Positions 1 through 8,530 of a stretch of DNA of 64,000 bases are shown in pieces. The stretch is from Solimonas fluminis (GTDB lineage Bacteria; Pseudomonadota; Gammaproteobacteria; Nevskiales; Nevskiaceae): positions 248,001-312,000 of the forward strand of contig NZ_PSNW01000001.1 in NCBI RefSeq assembly GCF_002930645.1, written 5' to 3'. The notes under the pieces are model-generated. The model was not told the DNA's origin and made no database searches. It saw nothing but the letters and a program-made list of their open reading frames with translations. Every line of letters begins with the position of its first letter. The first letter of the stretch is position 1. The translations under genes were made by a program, and so were the position numbers.

Positions 1-1208
1 AGCACGGTGGACAGCACCGCCGTGCCCATGAAGGTCATCAGCGCGATGTCATAGCTGCCGCTACGGTCGAAAACCTCGCCGATGTAGCGGACGGCGACGA
101 TGGAGAAGGGCACCATCAGCAGGTTCATGCCGCCCAGCACGCTGCCGAAGCTGGCGGTGCCGAAGCAGTCCGCCGCCAGCGTGGTCCAGAGCGGGTAGGT
201 ACCGCCGATGGCCAATCCGATGATGCTGCAGGCGATCAGCAGCGTGGTGTAGCCGGGGCTCAGCAGCAGGATCACCAGGAAGGCGAAGTTGCAGGCGGCC
301 ACCGCGCAGAACAGCAGCCGCTTGTCATGGCGGTCCGCCAGCGCGCCGATGGCGAGCTTGCCCAGGATGGCCGAGAAGGTCAGCGTGGACACCAGCAGCG
401 AAGCCTGCGGCAGCGTCAGGCCGGCGTCGGTGCCGTAGGGAATCAGCGAGGACAGCAGCGCCTGGTCGGCGCCCAGCAGGATGCCGGCCCCGCAGGACAG
501 CAGCCAGAAATTGCGCGTGCGCAGCAGCTTGCCTAGCGTCCAGATCTCTCCGCCTGCCGCCGGCCCCTGCCCCGCCTGCGGCAGCGGCTGGCCATCGGGC
601 GTCAGGCCGAGGTCGGAGGGCCTGTCGCGCATCAGCAGCCAGCCCAGCGCGGCGATCACCAGGCCCACGAACAGGCCCTGCACCATCAGCGCCGGGCGCC
701 AGCCGAGGCCCTGCATCAGGAAAGCCACCAGCGGCGGCATCAGGAAACCGCCAGCGGAGGTGGCGACCGCCAGTACGCCGAGCGCGCGGCCGCGCTGGCG
801 CAGGAACCAGCGTGCGGCAATGGTGTTGGCCGCCAGAGCGCCGGCCGCGAGCGTGCCGATGGACACGGGCCCCAGCACCAGCAGCGCCATCGTCGTGGGG
901 GAATGCGACAGGCCCATCAGCACGAACCCGGCCGCGAACAGCATGCCGCCGCCTACGATCACCTGGCGCGCCGGCCGGCGGTCCAGCAGCCTGCCCACCA
1001 GGGGAGCCCAGACCGCGAAGCCCAGCAGCAGCGCCATGAAGCCGATGTTGGCGTTGGCGCGCGACAGGCCGAACTCGGTCGAGAGGGGCGCCACGAAAAG
1101 GCCGAAGCTGTAGGTGGTGCTGCCGATCAGCAGGGCCGTGCAGACGAAGCCCGCCGCCACGATCCACCAGCCCTGAAAGATGCCGCCCGCCGCTTTCGCC
1201 TGCTCCAT
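1..1208 (-). CDS. MFS transporter, partial (3' end outside window)
   Basis: The reading frame starts at an ATG at 1208 on the minus strand and runs off the left edge, so about 402 residues are visible. The product is a multi-spanning hydrophobic protein. It opens with a segment of the type GWWIVAAGF, followed by YSFGLFVAPL, and carries the RLLDRRPAR and ALADRHDKR loops typical of Major Facilitator Superfamily carriers of the monocarboxylate/oxalate-formate antiporter type. It should act in the inner membrane as a secondary carrier for a small organic acid. The substrate cannot be read from the sequence. A diguanylate cyclase gene is divergent from it. Confidence is high for the family and low for the substrate. 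Confidence 0.85.
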   Translation of the reverse strand, partial: MEQAKAAGGIFQGWWIVAAGFVCTALLIGSTTYSFGLFVAPLSTEFGLSRANANIGFMALLLGFAVWAPLVGRLLDRRPARQVIVGGGMLFAAGFVLMGLSHSPTTMALLVLGPVSIGTLAAGALAANTIAARWFLRQRGRALGVLAVATSAGGFLMPPLVAFLMQGLGWRPALMVQGLFVGLVIAALGWLLMRDRPSDLGLTPDGQPLPQAGQGPAAGGEIWTLGKLLRTRNFWLLSCGAGILLGADQALLSSLIPYGTDAGLTLPQASLLVSTLTFSAILGKLAIGALADRHDKRLLFCAVAACNFAFLVILLLSPGYTTLLIACSIIGLAIGGTYPLWTTLAADCFGTASFGSVLGGMNLLMVPFSIVAVRYIGEVFDRSGSYDIALMTFMGTAVLSTV

Positions 1209-1421
1209 GCGCTGCCCCTCCGGTTTACCCGGATTATTGGCAGGCCCCCCGCGCCGCCGGCTGGTCCGTTGGGACGAGCCCCCGCCGAACGGTGAATCAT
1301 CCGGGCTACGGGACGGCGTCAATCTCCCGATGGGCGGTCGCCGGCGAGCGGGCCCCGTTCTTGCGGGAGCCGATAAAATTCTCCCCCGCCCGGGACGGGC
1401 TTCCCCACAACGAACTACAAG

Positions 1422-2486
1422 ATGACCAGGGACGAATTCGGCCCGTCTTCGGGACACTACACGCAAGCGGTCGAGCGCCTGCTGCACGCCGTGCAGGAGC
1501 TGTCGCTGGCCCGCGATCTCGACCAGGTGCAGAAGATCGTCCGCCGCACGGCACGCGAACTCACCGGCTGCGACGGCTCCACCTTCGTGCTGCGCGACGG
1601 CGACAAGTGTTTCTATGCCGACGAGGACGCCATCGAGCCGCTGTGGAAGGGCAACCGCTTCCCGATGCCGACCTGCATCAGCGGCTGGGCCATGCTCAAC
1701 CGCAAGACCGCGATCATCCCTGACATCTACGCCGACGAACGCATCCCCCACGAGGCCTACCGCCCCACGTTCGTGAAAAGCCTGGTGATGGTGCCGATCC
1801 GCAGGCTGTCGCCCATCGGCGCCATCGGCAACTACTGGGCCCACCGGCACCAGGCCACCGCCGAGGAAGTGCGCCTGCTGCAGGCCCTGGCAGACTCGAC
1901 CTCCATCGCCCTGGAGAACATCCAGGTCTACGGCGAGATGGAACAGCGCGTGCGCGACCGCACGGCCGCGCTGGAGCGCGCCAACCAGGAGATCCGCAAG
2001 CTTTCCATGACCGACGAGCTCACCGGCCTGCTCAACCGCCGCGGCTTCTACGCGCTGGCCGAGCAGGCCCTGGCCCATGCGCGGCGCAACGGCGAGCAGG
2101 CCTTGCTGGCCTTCGTCGACGTGGACGGGCTCAAGCGCGTCAACGATGCCCTGGGCCACGATACCGGCGACGCAATGATCGCCGATGTGGCCCGCGTGCT
2201 GCGCTCCACCCTGCGCGAGAGCGACATCGTCGCCCGCGTCGGCGGCGACGAGTTCTGCGTGGTCGCCATCAACCCCGAGACCGACGGCCAGGTCCTGCGC
2301 GAACGCTTGCTTGAGCGCCTGGAGCAGGCCAACGCCGCTGCCGACAAGACCTACCGCCTCGCCGCCAGCATCGGCTTCGTGGAAAGCCGGGCAGCAGAAA
2401 CCGCCACGCTCGACCAGCTCATCCTGGGTGCGGATGAGCACATGTATGCGCACAAGAAAGCCAGGGCCCAGGCCCGGCTGTACTGA
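1422..2486 (+). CDS. GAF-domain diguanylate cyclase (GGDEF)
   Basis: A 354-aa soluble protein. An N-terminal GAF-like sensor domain (about residues 15-170) is followed by a short helical linker (about 170-200) and a GGDEF domain. The GGDEF signature lies at residues 274-278. An RxxD inhibitory site (RESD) sits five residues upstream, so the protein should make cyclic di-GMP from two GTP and be subject to product inhibition. No membrane segment is seen, which suggests a cytoplasmic sensor. No clear Shine-Dalgarno sequence precedes the ATG. A second GGDEF protein (46366..47715) in this window is membrane-bound. The input signal of the GAF domain is unknown. Confidence 0.9.
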   Translation: MTRDEFGPSSGHYTQAVERLLHAVQELSLARDLDQVQKIVRRTARELTGCDGSTFVLRDGDKCFYADEDAIEPLWKGNRFPMPTCISGWAMLNRKTAIIPDIYADERIPHEAYRPTFVKSLVMVPIRRLSPIGAIGNYWAHRHQATAEEVRLLQALADSTSIALENIQVYGEMEQRVRDRTAALERANQEIRKLSMTDELTGLLNRRGFYALAEQALAHARRNGEQALLAFVDVDGLKRVNDALGHDTGDAMIADVARVLRSTLRESDIVARVGGDEFCVVAINPETDGQVLRERLLERLEQANAAADKTYRLAASIGFVESRAAETATLDQLILGADEHMYAHKKARAQARLY

Positions 2487-2499
2487 AGGGATCACCATC

Positions 2500-3036
2500 G
2501 TGCAAGAGGAAGTGCTCCGCTTCTGGTTCCAGGAGATCGACCCCAAGGCCTGGTGGACGGCAGACCCCGAATTCGACCGGGTGATCCAGGGTCGCTTCGG
2601 CGAGCTTCTGGAGCGGGCCGCGCGAGCCGAGTTGTACCCGTGGCGCATCACCGCCCGCGGGCGGCTGGCGGAGGTGCTCGTGCTGGACCAGTTCTCCCGC
2701 AACATCCACCGCAACTCCCCCCGCGCCTTCGCCCAGGACCCGCTGGCCCTGGCGCTGGCCCAGGAAGCGATTGCCGCGGGCACGCCCGCCGCGCTCTCCG
2801 CCGTGGAACGGAGCTTCCTGTACCTGCCCTTCATGCACAGCGAATCCGCAGCGATCCACGACTGGGCCGAGCGCCTGTACCGCGAGAACGGCGTGCAGGA
2901 GAACTACGACTTCGAGCTCAAGCACAAGGCGATCATCGACCGCTTCGGGCGCTACCCGCATCGCAACGAAATCCTGGGCCGCGCCTCTTCGGGCGAAGAG
3001 ATCGAGTTCCTGAAGCAACCCGGATCGAGGTTCTAG
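2500..3036 (+). CDS. DUF924 family protein
   Basis: A GTG start at 2500 gives a 178-aa protein that begins VQEEVLRFWF, the usual beginning of DUF924 proteins. The conserved DQFSRNIHR and FLYLPFMHSE blocks are both present. The fold is an all-helical, TPR-like repeat. No enzymatic activity is established for the family as far as I know. The open frame extends upstream into the GGDEF gene, but the family alignment and the 13-base gap after the cyclase stop favour the GTG start. It may be co-transcribed with the cyclase. Confidence 0.85.
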   Translation: MQEEVLRFWFQEIDPKAWWTADPEFDRVIQGRFGELLERAARAELYPWRITARGRLAEVLVLDQFSRNIHRNSPRAFAQDPLALALAQEAIAAGTPAALSAVERSFLYLPFMHSESAAIHDWAERLYRENGVQENYDFELKHKAIIDRFGRYPHRNEILGRASSGEEIEFLKQPGSRF

Positions 3037-3173
3037 CGATTCCGGAATACTCCCGGCGAACTCCGCTTCAGCCATGTCCGGCGGAAATCGAGGTTGTCGA
3101 GCGGCGAACGTTTCCCGCGCGGCGCGACTCGGGCATCCTTGGCCCGCCCCGGTAAAGGGCCAGGAGGAGCTTC

Positions 3174-4487
3174 ATGCAGCAAGCGCGTGCGATCCCCGGC
3201 GACAGCGGCTGGCCGCTGGTCGGTCATTCCTTCAATTACCTGTTCGACTTCGAGAACTTCACCCGCAAGCGCTTCGCGCGCTACGGCGAGGTCGTGCGCT
3301 TCAATGCCTTCGGCATGGAATTCGTCGCACTGCTGGGTCCGGAGGCGAACCAGCTGGTACTGCAGAACCGCGACGACCTGTTCAGCAATGCTTCCTGGGA
3401 GAAGATGATCGGTCCTTTCTTCCGTCGCGGGCTGATGCTTCTGGACGGCGACGAGCACCGCCTGCACCGGCGCGTGATGCAGGTGGCCTTCACCAATGCC
3501 GCGCTGCGCGAGGACCTGGACGGCATCAATCGCACGCTGGACGAGTCGCTGGCGGCCTGGCCCAGCGGCGACGGCATCAAGGTCTTCGACCTGCTCAAGA
3601 GCATGACCCTGGACGTGGCCAGCCGCGTGTTCCTGGGCCAGCCGGCCGGCAAGGACAGCGAGGCGATGAACCGCGCCTTCCTGGCTACCGTGCAGGCCGC
3701 CACCGGCGTGATCCGCCACGACCTGCCGTTCACCCGCTGGCGCGCCGGCCTGCGCGGCCGCCAGTTGCTGGAGCGCAGCTTCGCCGCCGCCCTGCCGGCC
3801 CACCGCGGCGGCAGCGGCAACGACCTGTTCACCCGCCTCTGCGCCGCCCGTACCGAGGATGGCCAGCCCTTCAGCGACGAAGATGTGATCAACCATCTGG
3901 TCTTCCTGCTGATGGCCGCGCATGACACCAGCACGATCACGCTGAGCAACCTGCTCTACCAGCTGGCCAAGCACCCGCAGTGGCAGGAGCGCCTGCGCGA
4001 TCAGAGCCTCGCGCTGGGCCGCACGCAGCTGGAGTATGAAGACCTTGAGCGCCTGGCCGACATGGACCATGCGATGAAGGAAACCCTGCGCCTGACGCCG
4101 CCGGTGCCCGGCCTGCCGCGCCAGGCGACGCGCGACTTCGAGTACGCCGGCTATCGGATTCCCAAAGGCACGCTGATCTCGATCTCGCTGTGGATGACCC
4201 ACCGCCTGGAGCGCTACTGGAAGGAGCCGGAGCGCTTCGATCCGGACCGCTTCGCGCCCGGCCGGGCCGAGGATCGCCAGCATCCCTTCCTGTGGCTGCC
4301 CTTCGGCGGCGGCGCGCACAAGTGCATCGGCATGCACTTCGGCGCCATGGAAGTGAAGGCAGCGCTGCACCAGTTGCTGCTGCGCTTCCGCTGGAGCGTG
4401 CCGTCGGGCTACACCCTGCCGCAGGACTGGACCAGCCTACCGATCCCGGCAGACCGGCTGCCGTTGAGGCTGGAGCGGCTGGGCTGA
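3174..4487 (+). CDS. Cytochrome P450
   Basis: A 437-aa soluble P450 with all the core signatures. The I-helix oxygen-activating stretch is AHDTS, with His in the place of the usual Gly. The K-helix ExxR motif is ETLR, and the heme-binding loop FGGGAHKCIG puts the cysteine ligand at residue 384. An AGGAGG-like site (around 3162-3169) precedes the ATG. It would use two electrons from a separate redoxin/reductase pair to hydroxylate a hydrophobic substrate, but no ferredoxin or reductase gene is adjacent. The ERFDPDRF region and overall length are typical of class I bacterial enzymes. The substrate is unknown; fatty acids, terpenes or sterols would suit the neighbourhood. Confidence 0.95.
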   Translation: MQQARAIPGDSGWPLVGHSFNYLFDFENFTRKRFARYGEVVRFNAFGMEFVALLGPEANQLVLQNRDDLFSNASWEKMIGPFFRRGLMLLDGDEHRLHRRVMQVAFTNAALREDLDGINRTLDESLAAWPSGDGIKVFDLLKSMTLDVASRVFLGQPAGKDSEAMNRAFLATVQAATGVIRHDLPFTRWRAGLRGRQLLERSFAAALPAHRGGSGNDLFTRLCAARTEDGQPFSDEDVINHLVFLLMAAHDTSTITLSNLLYQLAKHPQWQERLRDQSLALGRTQLEYEDLERLADMDHAMKETLRLTPPVPGLPRQATRDFEYAGYRIPKGTLISISLWMTHRLERYWKEPERFDPDRFAPGRAEDRQHPFLWLPFGGGAHKCIGMHFGAMEVKAALHQLLLRFRWSVPSGYTLPQDWTSLPIPADRLPLRLERLG

Positions 4488-4585
4488 AGCTCCTGGACCC
4501 GCTAGCGCTGAGGTTTTCGAAACACGGGGGGGCCACGCACCACCGCTGGCCCTTACCGCCCCCCAGGGAAGGTCTGAAGAAGTTA

Positions 4586-4611
4586 CCGTTCGCCCTGAGC
4601 CTGTCGAAGGG
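4586..4611 (+). repeat. Copy of an intergenic repeat (CTGAGCCTGTCGAAG core)
   Basis: Within the 207-base gap between the P450 and the SRPBCC gene lies a copy of a repeat with core CTGAGCCTGTCGAAG. Two more copies, inverted to each other, lie at 36245-36317. The core with flanking CGTTCGCC and GGG looks like a short dispersed element that I recall from many high-G+C genomes. It lies downstream of the P450 stop and may stabilise or terminate its transcript. Nothing else is recognisable in this gap. Confidence 0.7.
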
Positions 4612-4694
4612 TGTGCGGTCACTCGTTGACCAACGGTGAGGAAAGTCCGCCATGCTTCGAGCAGCTCGGCACGAACGGACTTTTTCAGGGCTTC

Positions 4695-5102
4695 CTAGCG
4701 CCCCTTCTCCAGCAGCAGCTTGAGCGCCTGCAGGTCCTTGAGCACCCACTGCGCATCGCGAGCAAAGGCCTCGTCGTCCACGCCGGGCTGCCGGAACAGG
4801 GTCAGCATCACCTCGGCGCCATCGCCGTTGGCGATCACCCGCAGCGGGATGTAGAGCAGCAGCCCGCCCGGCAGTTCCACCCGGTGGTCCAGCACGCCCT
4901 GGTCGTTGTGCGGGCTGAACCAGACCCTTGCCTCACCCTCCGGCGCAGCGGCCACCCAGTGGTCGCCGGCCTCGCGCAGCGATTCGGCAAGCCCGCTGGC
5001 CCAGCGCGGGAAGTTGAGCGGCTGGCAGGCAAAGTCGTAGACCTCGCGCCAGTCGCGGCGGATGGTCACGCTCAGGGTGCGGGCGGGGAGGCTTTCGGCC
5101 AT
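4695..5102 (-). CDS. SRPBCC family protein
   Basis: A 135-aa protein of the START/SRPBCC (polyketide cyclase/dehydrase) superfamily. It opens with a VTIRRDWREVYDFACQPLNFPRW-type stretch, in which an early helix is followed by a Trp-containing turn. Such proteins form a helix-grip fold with a hydrophobic cavity and bind lipids or other hydrophobic ligands. A GTG nine bases further upstream (5111) is also in frame, but GAGGTGA is better spaced for the ATG at 5102. The gene is divergent from the quinone oxidoreductase with only about 38 bases between starts, so promoters must overlap. The ligand is unknown. Confidence 0.75.
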   Translation of the reverse strand: MAESLPARTLSVTIRRDWREVYDFACQPLNFPRWASGLAESLREAGDHWVAAAPEGEARVWFSPHNDQGVLDHRVELPGGLLLYIPLRVIANGDGAEVMLTLFRQPGVDDEAFARDAQWVLKDLQALKLLLEKGR

Positions 5103-5140
5103 GATGCTCACCTCATCATTTTCCCGGCATTGTGACAGGC

Positions 5141-6115
5141 ATGGCCAAGGCGATCAGGATTTCCCGCAATGGCGGGCCCGAGGTGATGGAGTACGTCGAC
5201 GTGGAAGTGCCCGAGCCCCTCCCCGGCGAGGTGCGCATCCGCCAGGAAGCCTGCGGCCTGAACTTCATCGACGTGTACCACCGCAACGGCAGCTACCAGC
5301 AGCCGCTTCCCGGCGGTCTTGGCCTGGAAGCCTCCGGCACTGTGATGTCGGTCGGTGCGGGCGTACCGCATCTGCAGGTGGGCGACCGCGTGGCCTACGC
5401 CGGAGGCCCCATCGGCGCCTATGCCAGCGAGCGCACGATGCCCGCAGCCATGGTGGTGAAGCTGCCGGACGGCATCGGCTTCGAGACTGCGGCGGCGATG
5501 ATGCTGCAGGGCCTCACGGTGCAATACCTGTTCCGGCGCACCTTCCTGCTGCGCGGCGGCGAAACCATCCTGTTCCATGCCGCGGCCGGTGGCGTGGGCC
5601 TGATCGCCTGCCAGTGGGCCCGGGCCCTGGGCGTGACCATGATCGGCACCGTCAGCTCCGACGAGAAGGCCGAGCTGGCGCTCGCCAGCGGCTGCGCCCA
5701 TGTCATCAACACGCGGCGCGAGAACTTCGTGGAGCGCGTGCGCCAGATCACCGGCGGGCGCGGCGTGCCGGTGGTTTACGACGGCGTCGGCAAGGATACC
5801 TTCACCGGCTCCCTGGATTGCCTGGCGCGGCTCGGCACGATGGTGTCCTTCGGCAACGCCTCCGGCGTGGTGCCGCCGTTCGCGCTGAGCGAGCTGAGTT
5901 CGCGCGGCTCGCTGTTCATCACTCGGCCGACGATGTTCGACTACACCGCGCGGCGCGAGGATCTGGACGCGATGGCGGCCGAGCTGTTCTACATGGTGGG
6001 CAGCGGCCAGGTGAAGCCCGACATCCGCCAGCGCTATCCGCTGGCCGAAGTGGCGCGGTCCCACCAGGACCTGGAAGCGCGGCGCACCACCGGCTCCACG
6101 ATCCTGCTGCCCTGA
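5141..6115 (+). CDS. Quinone oxidoreductase / zinc-independent MDR alcohol dehydrogenase-like protein
   Basis: About 324 aa and a member of the medium-chain dehydrogenase/reductase superfamily, QOR branch. The N-terminal GroES-like domain has the conserved GLNFIDVYHR block (about residues 40-50). The C-terminal Rossmann domain has AAAGGVG as the nucleotide loop. The cysteine/histidine zinc ligands of true alcohol dehydrogenases are not evident, as expected for NADPH:quinone reductases. It should transfer hydride from NADPH to a quinone or enone in the cytoplasm. A GTG at 5132 would add three residues; I prefer the ATG at 5141. Confidence 0.85.
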   Translation: MAKAIRISRNGGPEVMEYVDVEVPEPLPGEVRIRQEACGLNFIDVYHRNGSYQQPLPGGLGLEASGTVMSVGAGVPHLQVGDRVAYAGGPIGAYASERTMPAAMVVKLPDGIGFETAAAMMLQGLTVQYLFRRTFLLRGGETILFHAAAGGVGLIACQWARALGVTMIGTVSSDEKAELALASGCAHVINTRRENFVERVRQITGGRGVPVVYDGVGKDTFTGSLDCLARLGTMVSFGNASGVVPPFALSELSSRGSLFITRPTMFDYTARREDLDAMAAELFYMVGSGQVKPDIRQRYPLAEVARSHQDLEARRTTGSTILLP

Positions 6116-6122
6116 AAAAGCA

Positions 6123-6156
6123 GCAGGCCTCCCGCGCTTGCGCGCGGCAGGCCTGC
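6123..6156 (-). terminator. Hairpin terminator of the TonB receptor gene
   Basis: A 15-bp stem with one mismatch (arms 6123-6137 and 6142-6156, loop TTGC) lies just downstream of the minus-strand receptor stop. Read on the minus strand it is followed by TGCTTTTTC, so it resembles a rho-independent terminator. It also lies immediately after the plus-strand oxidoreductase stop. Confidence 0.75.
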
Positions 6157-6168
6157 CGGGCAGGCACT

Positions 6169-8370
6169 TCAGAAGCGCAGGTTGAAGGTGACGCTGCCGC
6201 TGGAGGGCGTGCCGAAGTAGAGATTGCCGTACTCGTCGAGCACGTAGTACTTGCGATCCAGCAGGTTGTTGCCGTTGAGCTGCACCGAGAGGTTCTTCGT
6301 CAGCTCGTAGCGCGCCAGCAGGCTGACCAGGGTCACCGGGCTCTGCTCGAGTTCGGTGGCCACCGGCCCGTCCGTGCCCGGCGCGTACACCGTGGCGAAA
6401 CTCTTCGACTGCCAGTTCACGCCGCCGCCGACGGTCAGCTTGCTCCAGGCACCCTGCGGGGTCCAGCTGGTGAAGGTGCGCACCAGGGTGCGCGGCACGT
6501 AGCGGTTCAGGCCGTTGCCATCCGGATCCTCCAGGGAGAAGTTGGACCAGCCGAAGGACAGGTCCCAGCCCTTGGCCGGCTGGCCGGAGACTTCCAGCTC
6601 GAAGCCGCGGCTGCGGGCGCCGTCCACGTTGATCGAAGCCTGGGTCTGGGGGCGGCCGGGTACGGTGTAGGGCGCACCCGTATCCGGATCGATCCCGGGG
6701 TCCAGCGCGGCGACGTTGTCCTGGCGCGTGTCGAACAGGGTCAGGGCGGTGTTCAGGCGGCCGCCGAAATGCTCGCCCTTGATGCCGACCTCGAGGCTCT
6801 GTCCCGTGGTGGGCTCCAGGAAGCTGCCGCTGCGGTCGATCTTGTTCTGCGGCTTGAAGATCTCGGTGTAGCTGGTGAAGGCCGACCACTGCGGCAGGAA
6901 GTCATAGACCAGGCCGGCGTAGGGCGTGGTGGGATGCTCCTTGTAGACGAAGGCCTGGCTGTCGGAATAGGCGTCGAAGTAGTCCGTGTCCCAGCGCGTG
7001 TGGCGCAGGCCGGCGATCAGCTTCAGCGAATCGGCCAGCGAGAAGCGATAGGCCGCGTAGACGGCGGTCTGGTCGGTGGTGATGCGGGTGATGCGGGCAC
7101 CCTCGTCGGCGAAGTCCGGCTCCGGGTAGGAACCGTCCCACTCGAAGAAGTTGCCCGTCCCGGGCAGCTCCTCCGGCGCTGCAAACAGGTAGCCGTCCAG
7201 CTTCAGCCGCGACTGGCTGGCACCCACGACCAGCTCATGCTTGCGGCCGAACAGCTCGAAGGGCCCCTTGGCGTAGAGGTCCAGCGCATTCATCTGCCCG
7301 CTCTCCCGGCTGCGATAGGCATAGGCCAGAAGGCCCTCGCCGGTCTCGCGATCGGGATAGCCTTCCATGTAGAACAGCGCGAGGTCGCCGCCCAGTTCGC
7401 GATGCGTCAGCGTGGAGTTCAGCGACCAGCCGTTGCCGAAGCGATGCGCCAGTTCGGCGAAGAGCGTTTCGGTGCGCTTGTTCCAGAAGCTCCAGTCGGC
7501 GGCGGTGGTGATCGAGCGGCGCCAGTCGGTGCGCGTCCCGTCGCTGTAGAACAGTGGGAACGAACCCCAGGTGTTGGCCTGCGGCTGTGTCTCCAGGTAG
7601 TCGTAGCCCAGCGAAAGCAGCGTATCCGGCCCCAGGTCGGCATCGACCGTGGCGTAGAACGCCTGCTTCTCGTTGCTGTAGAAGTCCTGGTAGGACTCGC
7701 GGTGCTGGTAGACGCCCACGGCACGCGCGCGCACGCTGCCGTCGGCGGTCAGCGGCGTGGAGAGGTCGGCCACCGCGCGGTAGTCGTCCCAGGAACCGGC
7801 CGTGAGCGCCGAGGCCAGCTCGAAGCTGCGGCTGTCGGCACGCTTGCGCACCAGGTTGACCGCGGCGGAGGGATTGCCGGCGCCCGACAGCAGGCCGGTG
7901 GCGCCGCGCACGATCTCGATGCGCTCGTACATCGCGGTGTCGATGGTCTCGTCGATCGAGCCGGTGCTGAACACCGTGGTGGCCGGGATATTGTCGTACA
8001 GCAGGTTGTCCACGACGAAGCCGCGCGAGGTGAACAGCACACGCTCGGTATCGTAGGCGTAGGAATAGATGCCCGTGGTGTTGTCGAGCACGTCGCGCAT
8101 CGACTGCAGGTTCTGGTCGTCCATGCGCTGGCGGGTCACCACCGTCACCGACTGCGGCGTCTCGCGCAGGCTCAGCGGCAGGCGGGTGGTCGCGGCGGTG
8201 TCATCGACCGTGTACGGCGTGATGGGGGTGTCCGAGACGGTCACCGGCGCCATCTTCACGGCTTCCTCCTCCCCCTGGGCGCTGGCCAGCGCGGGCAGGC
8301 AGAGCAGCAGGGCCGGCAACAGCCGGGAGCAGGCATCCGCGGCACGCGGAGCAGGAGTCGAAGCGTCCAT
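6169..8370 (-). CDS. TonB-dependent siderophore receptor
   Basis: A 733-aa outer-membrane receptor. A signal peptide ending near ALASAQG is followed by a TonB-dependent plug domain. The plug contains LRETPQSVTVVTRQRMDDQ and the RIEIVRGATGLLSGAGNPSA block characteristic of ferric-siderophore receptors of the FhuE/FoxA/FpvA group. A long C-terminal beta-barrel ends in the sequence TFNLRF with the expected terminal aromatic residue. It would import a ferric siderophore (probably hydroxamate- or mixed-type) with energy from TonB-ExbBD. Two overlapping Fur boxes lie upstream (8388-8429), so it should be repressed by iron. No siderophore biosynthesis gene or sensor partner is adjacent, which suggests use of foreign siderophores. 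Confidence 0.95.
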   Translation of the reverse strand: MDASTPAPRAADACSRLLPALLLCLPALASAQGEEEAVKMAPVTVSDTPITPYTVDDTAATTRLPLSLRETPQSVTVVTRQRMDDQNLQSMRDVLDNTTGIYSYAYDTERVLFTSRGFVVDNLLYDNIPATTVFSTGSIDETIDTAMYERIEIVRGATGLLSGAGNPSAAVNLVRKRADSRSFELASALTAGSWDDYRAVADLSTPLTADGSVRARAVGVYQHRESYQDFYSNEKQAFYATVDADLGPDTLLSLGYDYLETQPQANTWGSFPLFYSDGTRTDWRRSITTAADWSFWNKRTETLFAELAHRFGNGWSLNSTLTHRELGGDLALFYMEGYPDRETGEGLLAYAYRSRESGQMNALDLYAKGPFELFGRKHELVVGASQSRLKLDGYLFAAPEELPGTGNFFEWDGSYPEPDFADEGARITRITTDQTAVYAAYRFSLADSLKLIAGLRHTRWDTDYFDAYSDSQAFVYKEHPTTPYAGLVYDFLPQWSAFTSYTEIFKPQNKIDRSGSFLEPTTGQSLEVGIKGEHFGGRLNTALTLFDTRQDNVAALDPGIDPDTGAPYTVPGRPQTQASINVDGARSRGFELEVSGQPAKGWDLSFGWSNFSLEDPDGNGLNRYVPRTLVRTFTSWTPQGAWSKLTVGGGVNWQSKSFATVYAPGTDGPVATELEQSPVTLVSLLARYELTKNLSVQLNGNNLLDRKYYVLDEYGNLYFGTPSSGSVTFNLRF

Positions 8371-8387
8371 TCGGGAGATCCATCGTC

Positions 8388-8429
8388 ATTAATGATATTC
8401 ATTATCAAATAATAATGACTATCATTCAA
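8388..8429 (-). promoter_or_regulatory. Tandem Fur boxes upstream of the siderophore receptor
   Basis: A notably AT-rich island precedes the receptor gene. Bases 8388-8406 match the 19-base Fur consensus at 16 positions by hand count. A second, weaker match (13/19) covers 8411-8429. Iron-loaded Fur binding here would repress the receptor. The site sits 18-59 bases upstream of the ATG. Confidence 0.88.
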
Positions 8430-8475
8430 TGGTCTTCCAAAACCCCGGCCGGCCGCCCCGCCCGGCCATGACGGC

Positions 8476-8513
8476 CGAAGGCCGGTCCCGCCCGATGGCG
8501 GAACCGGCCTTCG
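8476..8513 (-). terminator. Strong hairpin downstream of the PHA depolymerase gene
   Basis: Arms 8476-8492 and 8497-8513 pair over 17 bp with one mismatch and a 4-base loop (CGAT). It lies just beyond the minus-strand depolymerase stop. No clear T-run follows, so it may be a terminator or a 3'-end stabilising stem-loop. Confidence 0.6.
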
Positions 8514-8530
8514 CAAGCCCCCCGTTCCGG

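Noticed and set aside
5062-8412. A 1116-codon plus-strand open frame opposite the TonB receptor
   Set aside because: It is antisense to a clear receptor gene, its translation is rich in Arg, Ala, Gly and Gln without any domain, and it arises from the high G+C third codon positions of the opposite strand.
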